Of a stretch of DNA of 8,764 nucleotides, positions 1 through 5,751 are shown piece by piece. The translations under genes and the position numbers were made by a program. Under the pieces are notes generated by a model that did no database searches, was not told the origin of the DNA, and saw nothing but the letters and a program-made list of their open reading frames with translations. Within the stretch, counting starts at the first letter, position 1. Each line of letters starts with the position of its first letter. The stretch spans positions 1 to 8,764 of the forward strand of contig JAFLJU010000520.1 of the NCBI GenBank assembly GCA_022712835.1, written 5' to 3'. The stretch is from Desulfobacteraceae bacterium. GTDB lineage: Bacteria > Desulfobacterota > Desulfobacteria > Desulfobacterales > Desulfobacteraceae.

Positions 1-309
1 TGCTGCGATGGCAAGGCTTCTGCCCTTTCGAACCACCTGGTCCATGGTGATGCCCATGGGACACCCCTGGGTGCATCGATTGCAGATCAGGCAATCCCAG
101 AGCATGCCGCTTTCTACCAGCTGCTTATCCAGTCCCAGGGCAGCCATGCGGATCATCTGCCTGGGGATAGGCCCCCCTTTCCCATCAAACCAGGTGCATC
201 GGGAATTGCAGGCACCGCAGGTTAGACATTCCAAAATATTGTCTCCCAACACACGTGGGTCGAACAGGCAGCTTAGGGTTGAGCGTGTATTGATCGTTGT
301 TGTTTCCAT
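1..309 (-). CDS. HdrC-like 4Fe-4S iron-sulfur protein (3' end outside the window)
   Basis: This is the N-terminal 103 codons of an iron-sulfur protein resembling HdrC, the electron-transfer subunit of heterodisulfide reductase-type complexes. Two cysteine clusters are visible: C28-x2-C31-x2-C34-x3-C38 and C73-x2-C76-x2-C79-x3-C83-P, each suited to a [4Fe-4S] cluster. The residues between them (IPRQMIRMAALGL, then W71-D-C) match the usual HdrC linker, where a helix follows 'PR' and a second 'W.C..C..C' begins. The first cluster ends in C-T instead of the usual C-P. The ATG at 309 follows a GGGGGA-type ribosome site (318-324), 8 nt away. It lies 43 nt downstream of the HdrA-like gene on the same strand, so the two are probably co-transcribed. 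The reading frame is still open at base 1. HdrC alone is usually 180-200 residues; fusion to a membrane (HdrE/QmoC-like) or HdrB domain cannot be excluded. A cytoplasmic role with HdrA is inferred. Confidence 0.85.
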   Translation of the reverse strand, partial: METTTINTRSTLSCLFDPRVLGDNILECLTCGACNSRCTWFDGKGGPIPRQMIRMAALGLDKQLVESGMLWDCLICNRCTQGCPMGITMDQVVRKGRSLAIAA

Positions 310-352
310 AATTTATTCCCCCTTATCCTTTCAGGCTCTGGTCAGGCCCTGG

Positions 353-2818
353 TTAGGCTTTGGCAATAATACGCCCAAATTTGTCGGTTTCATTGGCAGC
401 TATTGGTTCCCATGTGATTTGTCCCGGGGAAATCCCGGGCATCTTTGCAACGGCATCCACCCCGGATTTTGCCGTGGTGCTTCCCTTCATGGATCGGCAG
501 TTCCCTTCATGGCACCCGCTGATGATTACCTTTGACGCCCCGTTGATCAGGGCTTTTAAAATCATGTCGGAACTGATGCGGCAGGCACAGGGAAGGGGGA
601 TGAGTTGTATATTTTGGGGAAGGTGTATTTTGTCAGCCGCCAGGGCAGCAGACCGTTCACAGGCAAATATCACCACCTGTTTTTGCTTTCCCAGAGGGGA
701 CCTGTTCGACAAAAGGGTCGCAATCATTTCATGGGTATTGTCTGATTCAATGGCATAGGCCGGGCAGTTGGACAAGCATAAATGGCAGGAAAAACAGGCG
801 TTTTCCATGATCTGGGGTCGCATTTTCTTATTGAGAATAATGGCGGCATGGGGGCAGATGCGGTAACAGGTCAGGCATTGGGCACATTTTTTTTCATTGA
901 TCGTCACTCCGGTTGTTTGCCCGGTTTCCTCACGGTTCGTGTCCGGGGCATTGAGAGAGGATAAAATCTCCTGGATTCCCGTTTCAATCTCCTGGTCGTC
1001 CACCTCGTCATGGCCGGAAGCTGCATAGTATATGCCTTTTCTCAGGTCTTGGGTGAGCCTGTGCCGAACATTGGCCGGTTGCAAAAATCTTTCCCGGTCC
1101 AGGGTGGAGCGCAAAAGAGTTGCAATGTTCTTAAATTCTTTGCAGGAACAAATGCTATCCGGCAATACCAGGCAGTCACATGAAATTATAAGTTCTATAT
1201 TCGGCAAAGTGTCTTCCCTAAGCCGGATATGGAACCCTTTCGTTTGGGGTTGGATTTTAATATCATCCACGGTGTCAAATCTGAGAAACACAATGCCAAG
1301 ACGTCTGGCCTGGTCATAGAGTCGTTGACCTAAGGTGCCGTGGACCAGCATTTTGTTCATGAGGAGGGTGATCTCTTTACCGGCTTTTCTAACTGCCATG
1401 GCTGCGGTGAGTGCCAGACGGGCCGAAACTTTGAATTCCGGTCCAAAATAATCCAGCAGAATCAGGCTTTTTTCCGGGAGATCTTTGGGGGCAATACTGG
1501 CAAAGGTATTCAGGTTTATGGCCGATTGAAACTCACCCTTACCGGCATTGGGACGGGAACAGGCCTGGGGAGCGGCAATGATGGCACCGCAGGCAAGGGT
1601 TTGTTCTTTGCCTAAGCTCCCATGATAGATGGAGAAGTTTCCGGCGGTGCCGGAAAGGGTCAGAGTTTTGGTTTCCGTCCCGGCATCCAGGGCAACCACC
1701 TTGTATCCTTCTGCGGCAACGGCCTTTGCAACCTTTGCTCCATTGGGGCTAACCCCATTGGGGCCTCCGATGATTGCCACCGTCATGTCAGGCGTTTTGG
1801 TCAGGCCCATCTCTTTTAATACCTGGGCTCCGGTAATCTTTCCTTCCTGTTGGGATGACAAAATATCTTTGGGACCTTTGGCGCACCCGGCAATATAAAG
1901 GTTTTGGGGCGCAATGGTCTCCGGTGTGTTAAAAAATCCCCAATCATTGGGAACAGCTCCCAGAAATCCGGCGGTTTCGTTGATATCCGGGGAAGATTCC
2001 ATGCCCACAGACAGGACCACCAGGTCAAATTGCCTGGCGACCCGGGATTGGGTGGCCGCATCTTCGGTCACCATGGTCAATGCGCAGGTTTCCGGATCTT
2101 CCAGTATTTCTGACGGGACACCCTGGACCAGCTCAATTTGTGTGGAAAGTGTTTCCAAAGTACTGCGGATCTCTTTGCCGATGATTTGAAGGTCCATGTA
2201 AAAAAGGGTGATGGCAGCATCTGGGATTTCATGGATCAGCTTTTGGGAATGGCGCAGGGAAATTTTACAGCAGGTCTGGGAGCAATAATCTTTTCCCAAT
2301 TTTTTGTTCCTGGACCCCACGCACTGGATAAAGGCAATCCTTGGGAAGGGGGTGTCGGGAAAAAGTGTGTCCAGTCGATCTTGTCTTATCAGGGTGTTGA
2401 GTTGGGCGGTTGTTATGATGTTTTCACAGGTATCAAAGTGAAGCGAGGGCAGTTTTTCCGGGTCAAAGGGGGAGAATCCTGTGGCCAGGATCACCTTGTC
2501 AGCCAAAATGGTCTTGCCCGAGGTCAGAAGGGCTTCAACACCGTGACCTTTTTTTTTCAGGGTATGGATCTTTGTTGTTAAATGGAGGGTGATATTGGGC
2601 TGGTCGGTAACCTGTTTTGCCATTTCGTGACCCAGGCAGGCACCGCAGTTCTGGCAGGTATCCGTGGCCATGCAGGCCCAATGTGTGGTCTTCCCGCCCA
2701 GTTGATCCTGTTTCTCGACCAGGTGCACAGACAGGTCTTGATGGTTCAGGGAACGTGCGGCAGCCATACCCGCCACCCCGCCACCCAGGATGAGAACGCT
2801 GGGAGCTCCTTGTTTCAT
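353..2818 (-). CDS. HdrA-like FAD/iron-sulfur oxidoreductase with fused C-terminal MvhD-like domain
   Basis: An 821-residue cytoplasmic electron-transfer flavoprotein of the heterodisulfide reductase A family. FAD site: GGGVAG at 12-17 and acidic E35. HdrA cysteine groups: C49/C55/C58/C61, and C166-V-G-S-R followed by C179-x3-C183-C184. A typical HdrA 'AGCAKGPKDI' segment follows near residue 315. Residues about 350-635 look like a second, degenerate HdrA-type half: a Rossmann-like start, GGPNGVSPNG, lacks the normal GxGxxG spacing. Two ferredoxin motifs follow (C645/648/651/655 and C675/678/681/685). The C-terminal 110 residues resemble MvhD, with C720, C744, C746 and C769-x4-C774. The position paired with C720 in classical MvhD (CxxC) is serine (S723). 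Similar HdrA-MvhD fusions include QmoB and HdrA proteins of sulfate reducers; the electron partner here is unknown. ATG 2818 is chosen because a TTG four codons upstream overlaps the ribosome site. It heads an operon with the HdrC-like gene. The family call is firm; the physiological reaction is inference. Confidence 0.92.
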   Translation of the reverse strand: MKQGAPSVLILGGGVAGMAAARSLNHQDLSVHLVEKQDQLGGKTTHWACMATDTCQNCGACLGHEMAKQVTDQPNITLHLTTKIHTLKKKGHGVEALLTSGKTILADKVILATGFSPFDPEKLPSLHFDTCENIITTAQLNTLIRQDRLDTLFPDTPFPRIAFIQCVGSRNKKLGKDYCSQTCCKISLRHSQKLIHEIPDAAITLFYMDLQIIGKEIRSTLETLSTQIELVQGVPSEILEDPETCALTMVTEDAATQSRVARQFDLVVLSVGMESSPDINETAGFLGAVPNDWGFFNTPETIAPQNLYIAGCAKGPKDILSSQQEGKITGAQVLKEMGLTKTPDMTVAIIGGPNGVSPNGAKVAKAVAAEGYKVVALDAGTETKTLTLSGTAGNFSIYHGSLGKEQTLACGAIIAAPQACSRPNAGKGEFQSAINLNTFASIAPKDLPEKSLILLDYFGPEFKVSARLALTAAMAVRKAGKEITLLMNKMLVHGTLGQRLYDQARRLGIVFLRFDTVDDIKIQPQTKGFHIRLREDTLPNIELIISCDCLVLPDSICSCKEFKNIATLLRSTLDRERFLQPANVRHRLTQDLRKGIYYAASGHDEVDDQEIETGIQEILSSLNAPDTNREETGQTTGVTINEKKCAQCLTCYRICPHAAIILNKKMRPQIMENACFSCHLCLSNCPAYAIESDNTHEMIATLLSNRSPLGKQKQVVIFACERSAALAADKIHLPQNIQLIPLPCACRISSDMILKALINGASKVIISGCHEGNCRSMKGSTTAKSGVDAVAKMPGISPGQITWEPIAANETDKFGRIIAKA

Positions 2819-2822
2819 ATTT

Positions 2823-2828
2823 ACCTCC
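2823..2828 (-). promoter_or_regulatory. Ribosome binding site of the HdrA-like gene
   Basis: A perfect GGAGGT lies four bases upstream of the ATG at 2818. A possible TTG start at 2830 in the same frame overlaps this motif, so the motif argues for the ATG and an 821-residue product. Confidence 0.85.
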
Positions 2829-2863
2829 AATATCTAAAAATACCGGTTCAATAATCCATGGGG

Positions 2864-2935
2864 TTGTCCTGTTGTTCGGGTGCTGCTGTTCGTATGTAGA
2901 TGTTTGGCGCTATATTTAAGTGACACCCTGTTGTT
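2864..2935. repeat. Three imperfect CCTGTTGTT-type repeats upstream of the HdrA-like gene
   Basis: In the 135-bp gap between the rhomboid stop and the HdrA-like start, the plus strand shows CCTGTTGTT at 2868-2876, a 7-of-9 match (GCTGCTGTT) 14 bases on at 2882-2890, and CCTGTTGTT again at 2927-2935. The first two lie in adjacent 14-base units (2864-2877 and 2878-2891). They could be operator half-sites for the hdr operon, but the motif is of low complexity and chance is possible. No convincing -35/-10 or -24/-12 promoter was found in this gap. Confidence 0.25.
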
Positions 2936-2953
2936 ATCATATAAAAAAAAGAA

Positions 2954-3856
2954 TTACAATCCAGCCCAAATTGCCGATCCCAGGATGGAAACTACGATGA
3001 GCAAAGCCACCGATTCAATGGACCTTAAAGTTGTTACCCGGCATATTTCCCGGTAACAGGGGAAAAATAATCCCCCCCAAAAAATGCCTGCCAGAAAACC
3101 GAAAAGATGGGCGGATATATCCGTATTTTCCCCCTGGCTAAACAGACCCACCAGAGTGGCCCCGGCAAACAAAGGGATCAGGCGGTTCAATTGAAAAGCG
3201 CGTCGGTTAGTGACCATTTGATAGGCAGCAAGGGCGCCAGCCGCTCCCATGATGGCGGTGGAGCTCCCTATGGACAAAAGGGCATTTTGATGGAAATATG
3301 CATTGATAAGATTGCCGCTGGTGCCGGCACACAGGAGAAGAAAGGGGCCGGTACCGTATCCGGTCAGGCTGATCACGGGGGCAGCAAAGATGAGAATGCC
3401 AGCCAGGTTGCCCAGTAAATGTTGCCCATCGGAATGGAGAAACAGGGCCGTGACCGCTCTAAATGTTTGTCCCTGACCGATGTACAGGGAGGAGGCGCCA
3501 AATTGCAGGACCATTTCCCTGTGGATATCCCATTTAAGGCAGGCTAAATGCAAGGCCAGCAGCAGACCCATGATGACATAGGCCGTCGGGGTGTTAAATG
3601 AGGAAATTTTAAGGGGTTCTCCTTCTTTGGGGAGTCTTAAAAAAATATTTTCTCGATAATATTGGTCAACACTTTTGGTGGCCAGGATAGCTTGCTGTTT
3701 GGGGACCAGAATATCAAATTTTCCCGGGGCGCCTGGCCGGGAGCAGATTCTGTCAATCCTGGCAATAATACCCTGGGAAGCCAGGATGAGCAGGGTTAGA
3801 TCTGCTTTTTTCCTGGGAAGATTTTCAAAAATTCTTTCCATTTCCATGGGTTTCAC
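2954..3856 (-). CDS. Rhomboid-family intramembrane serine protease
   Basis: A 300-residue polytopic membrane protein carrying the full rhomboid active site. The catalytic dyad is S199 in the G-S-S-T-A motif (197-201) and H250 in the S-A-H-L-F-G-F-L-A-G helix. The oxyanion residues H146 and N150 sit in 'FLHSDGQHLLGN'. Residues 1-90 are a soluble, presumably cytoplasmic extension before the first membrane segment (about 91-107), followed by five or more hydrophobic stretches up to residue 300. Rhomboids cut transmembrane proteins within the bilayer; the substrate is unknown. The start is uncertain: GTG at 3856 gives 300 residues with only a weak upstream GGACAG, while ATGs at 3847 and 3841 would shorten it by 3 or 5 residues. 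It is divergent from the FAH-family gene and 135 bp upstream of the hdr operon on the same strand, so read-through into hdr is possible. No strong terminator was seen after its stop. Confidence 0.9.
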   Translation of the reverse strand: MKPMEMERIFENLPRKKADLTLLILASQGIIARIDRICSRPGAPGKFDILVPKQQAILATKSVDQYYRENIFLRLPKEGEPLKISSFNTPTAYVIMGLLLALHLACLKWDIHREMVLQFGASSLYIGQGQTFRAVTALFLHSDGQHLLGNLAGILIFAAPVISLTGYGTGPFLLLCAGTSGNLINAYFHQNALLSIGSSTAIMGAAGALAAYQMVTNRRAFQLNRLIPLFAGATLVGLFSQGENTDISAHLFGFLAGIFWGGLFFPCYREICRVTTLRSIESVALLIVVSILGSAIWAGL

Positions 3857-3934
3857 GCATACTGTCCGATAAAGAAAATTGATTGTTCCCTGTTCATTTT
3901 AATTGTGTATACCAATACCAGGAGAAAATAAAGC

Positions 3935-4744
3935 ATGCAGATCATTCGATTCATAACCAAGGAAAACAAAATTGTCTGGGGAACTGCCTATGACGGCCAT
4001 ACCGCCACCCTTCTTCGGGGAGATATTTTTTCTGAATTTGAGGATACCGGCCAGAAGATAGCGGTTGAAAAAATCCTGTCCCCCATAAAGCCAGCAGCCA
4101 TCCTCTGCATCGGCCTTAACTATCGGCTCCATGCAAAGGAAACCGGCGCAAAGTTGCCCGAATATCCGGTGGTCTTCATGAAAAATCCCGGAGCGGCGGC
4201 GGCCCATGGGGATGCCATTCAAATCCCTGCTTGTTGCGCAAAAGTTCCCGAGGTGGATTATGAGGCCGAGCTTGGGGTGATCATTAAATCCCCTGTCAAA
4301 AATGTGTCCGAGGCCAACGCCCTGGATTATGTGTTGGGCTACACCTGTGCCAATGATGTCTCTGCCCGGCGATGGCAGAAACATGGGGGTGGCGGCCAAT
4401 GGGTAAAAGGCAAAAGCTTTGATACTTTCTGTCCCTTTGGGCCGCTTCTGGTGACCCCGGACGAGGTAGGTGATCCCCAGAATTTGAGTGTGGAATGTAT
4501 GCTCAATGGCAAAACCATGCAACAAGGCCATACCAGTGACATGATTTTTTCCGTGGCCCAAATTATTTCGTATCTGTCCCAGTCCGCCACCCTTTTGCCC
4601 GGTACCCTGATCTTAACGGGCACCCCATCCGGTGTTGGGTTTGCTCGGACCCCTCCGGTCTTTCTTGCCCCCGGCGATGTGGTAAGAACACGGGTCGAAA
4701 AACTGGGGATTTTGGAAAACGAGGTGGCCTCGGAAAAGGCATGA
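3935..4744 (+). CDS. Fumarylacetoacetate hydrolase (FAH) family protein
   Basis: A 269-residue soluble enzyme of the FAH superfamily, which includes acylpyruvases, fumarylpyruvate hydrolases, oxaloacetate decarboxylases (FAHD1-like) and 2-hydroxyhepta-2,4-diene-1,7-dioate isomerases. The Mg/Mn ligands are E110 and E112 (D-Y-E-A-E-L) and D141 (N-D-V-S-A-R). H66 lies in G-L-N-Y-x2-H-A-x-E, the usual active-site His position. The conserved K158-G-K-S-F-D and T228-G-T-P-S-G-V-G blocks are intact, so it should be catalytically competent. Length is normal for the single-domain bacterial form, with a short N-terminal extension of about 45 residues. ATG 3935 has an AGGAGA ribosome site at 3920-3925. 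It is the only plus-strand gene in the window and stands alone, so context does not identify the substrate. No membrane segment or signal peptide is visible. Confidence 0.92.
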   Translation: MQIIRFITKENKIVWGTAYDGHTATLLRGDIFSEFEDTGQKIAVEKILSPIKPAAILCIGLNYRLHAKETGAKLPEYPVVFMKNPGAAAAHGDAIQIPACCAKVPEVDYEAELGVIIKSPVKNVSEANALDYVLGYTCANDVSARRWQKHGGGGQWVKGKSFDTFCPFGPLLVTPDEVGDPQNLSVECMLNGKTMQQGHTSDMIFSVAQIISYLSQSATLLPGTLILTGTPSGVGFARTPPVFLAPGDVVRTRVEKLGILENEVASEKA

Positions 4745-4901
4745 TCGCCTTTTGTTGAATGCTTTGTTGGGCATCCTCAGCCTGGTAAAAACAGTGTGTG
4801 TCTGGGTAGAACAGCCCCAGATATCCGGGCCTTTCATCTGCCCTATCGTGTGGGCAAGGGGGGAAATAAAAACCTGGGGTTGATCCGGTGAAATGAGAAA
4901 A

Positions 4902-4935
4902 CGCCCGGGAAGAAGGCGATGAAACTTCCCGGGCG
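4902..4935 (-). terminator. Intrinsic terminator of the ZraP-like gene
   Basis: A perfect 11-bp GC-rich inverted repeat (CGCCCGGGAAG at 4902-4912 and CTTCCCGGGCG at 4925-4935) with a 12-nt loop starts about 32 nt after the stop at 4968. Read on the minus strand the stem is followed by TTTTCTCATTT, a U-rich tail. On the plus strand no U tract follows, so it serves the minus-strand gene. Confidence 0.85.
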
Positions 4936-4967
4936 CTTATGGGGCAAGACTAACTATCTGGGATAGG

Positions 4968-5477
4968 CTATTGGTTGGATCTGCTGCCCTGTCCGGGGCA
5001 GTTGCCATTTTTGCCGCCGTATCCGCCGCCCCGTTTGCCCATGCCAGCAGCATTGAGTTCAGGGGCAATTTTTTTGGCTTCCAGCTGGAGATCAAGGCGT
5101 TTGCTTCTCATCTGGCCCGAGAGGTCTGTGATCGCCTTGGACAGGGTCTCAAGTTTGGCTCTGTCAGGGGAAGATGTTTCCATGAGCATGCGCATTTCCT
5201 GGTGTTTGACCATCATGGCAGATCTGATTTCATAGGTTTCATCGATAAATTTTTGCTGAAGTGCGGTTAGTCCATCCTGTTGTTCCTTGGACAGATCGTT
5301 CCATGCATTGGGGTTATTGATTCCGCATCCCTGTCCATAACCGCTTCCTCCCTGACCGGAACCGCCGCATCCCCTTTGGCCGTGGCCCCAGGAAAATGCA
5401 CTCGTGGATAAGAACGCTACTGCCAGTATTGCGATAACGCCTATCTTTGTTTTTTTCATCATGTTTTTTTTCATCAT
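4968..5477 (-). CDS. ZraP-like periplasmic metal/stress protein (Spy/CpxP/ZraP group)
   Basis: A 169-residue exported protein. Residues 1-29 form a signal peptide: a lysine-rich start, the hydrophobic stretch I12-L23, and probable cleavage after A-F-S29. The mature protein has a Gly-rich segment (31-52) with C37 and C51. A helical region (62-141) follows, with L62-S-K-E-Q-Q, I84-R and S102-S-P-D, which is the arrangement seen in enterobacterial ZraP, a zinc-responsive periplasmic chaperone. A Gly/Lys-rich tail contains C160. His and Cys in the Gly-rich tails suggest metal binding; this is inference. Two tandem start options exist (ATG 5477 and 5474), both served by AAGGAG at 5481-5486. A consensus sigma-54 promoter lies 5' (5541-5556) and a terminator follows at 4902-4935, so it can be a single-gene transcript. 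A sigma-54 activator gene sits directly upstream on the same strand, as in zraP-zraSR. CpxP/Spy relatives are the alternative label. Confidence 0.85.
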   Translation of the reverse strand: MMKKNMMKKTKIGVIAILAVAFLSTSAFSWGHGQRGCGGSGQGGSGYGQGCGINNPNAWNDLSKEQQDGLTALQQKFIDETYEIRSAMMVKHQEMRMLMETSSPDRAKLETLSKAITDLSGQMRSKRLDLQLEAKKIAPELNAAGMGKRGGGYGGKNGNCPGQGSRSNQ

Positions 5478-5480
5478 ATG

Positions 5481-5486
5481 CTCCTT
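5481..5486 (-). promoter_or_regulatory. Ribosome binding site of the ZraP-like gene
   Basis: AAGGAG lies three bases before the ATG at 5477 and six before the ATG at 5474. The second spacing is nearer the usual optimum, so the product may be one residue shorter than annotated. Confidence 0.7.
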
Positions 5487-5540
5487 TACGTTTTTTGGTT
5501 AAATGTGCGGATCATTATTGATCGTTCTGGATATCATAAT

Positions 5541-5556
5541 AGCAACCCTTGTGCCA
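5541..5556 (-). promoter_or_regulatory. Sigma-54 (-24/-12) promoter of the ZraP-like gene
   Basis: On the minus strand the 16-mer TGGCACAAGGGTTGCT fits the RpoN consensus TGGCAC-N5-TTGC(A/T) at every defined base, with correct spacing between the -24 GG and the -12 GC. Transcription would begin near 5530, giving a 5' leader of about 53 nt before ATG 5477. It lies between the sigma-54 activator gene and the ZraP-like gene and points at the latter. Strong sequence match; activity is inferred. Confidence 0.88.
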
Positions 5557-5654
5557 GAGAGAAAATTTTTTTATAAGGGGCTTAAATTAAAAGATAAAAT
5601 GAATGTATCCGGTTCATGAGGGAATGTATACCCAGGGAAAACTGTATAGCTTTT

Positions 5655-5691
5655 ACCCGGAGGGCCTGGACGGGTGTGTATAAAATACCCG
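5655..5691. promoter_or_regulatory. Candidate upstream activator (enhancer) sites: ACCCG-N11-CGGGT-N11-ACCCG
   Basis: ACCCG at 5655-5659, its inverse CGGGT at 5671-5675 and ACCCG at 5687-5691 alternate with exactly 11 bases between each, forming two interlocked interrupted palindromes. A further ACCCG occurs at 5716-5720. The cluster is centred about 140 bp upstream of the predicted sigma-54 start, a normal position for an activator with a Fis-type HTH. The AT-rich stretch 5564-5605 between cluster and promoter could bend; no good IHF consensus was seen. The regulator next door is the natural candidate to bind here (inference). Confidence 0.5.
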
Positions 5692-5751
5692 GTTTGCCCA
5701 GGTGAGTAATTAAAAACCCGGACTGAACACTATTTATGTGGGGGTGGTTAT

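Noticed and set aside
2819..2830. TTG at 2830 as start of the HdrA-like protein
   Set aside because: It overlaps the GGAGGT ribosome site of the ATG at 2818, which begins directly at the normal HdrA N-terminus.
8..2854. Several plus-strand open frames of 60-175 codons opposite the hdr genes
   Set aside because: They lie antisense to genes with clear family motifs, have low-complexity translations without recognisable domains and lack convincing ribosome sites.
2939..2975. T-run after the rhomboid stop as an intrinsic terminator
   Set aside because: Eight Ts follow on the minus strand, but the only preceding hairpin (CAAT/ATTG) is a 4-bp AT-rich stem, too weak to call.
3879..3913. Sigma-70 promoter (TTGATT ... 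TATACC) for the FAH-family gene
   Set aside because: The -10-like element is poor and spacing is off, so it is not reported as a feature.
4802..4820. CTGGG/CCCAG hairpin after the FAH-family gene as its terminator
   Set aside because: Only 5 bp of stem with a 9-nt loop and no U tract after it.
3899..4837. Minus-strand open frames opposite the FAH-family gene
   Set aside because: The plus-strand frame carries all FAH catalytic motifs; the opposite frames show no domain or signal and are shadows.
4971..5270. Plus-strand open frames opposite the ZraP-like gene
   Set aside because: The minus-strand gene has a signal peptide, ribosome site, promoter and terminator; the opposite frames have none.
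5671..5691. CGGGT-N11-ACCCG as terminator of the regulator gene
   Set aside because: A 5-bp stem without a following U run is weak; its regular repetition and distance from the sigma-54 promoter fit a protein-binding site better.
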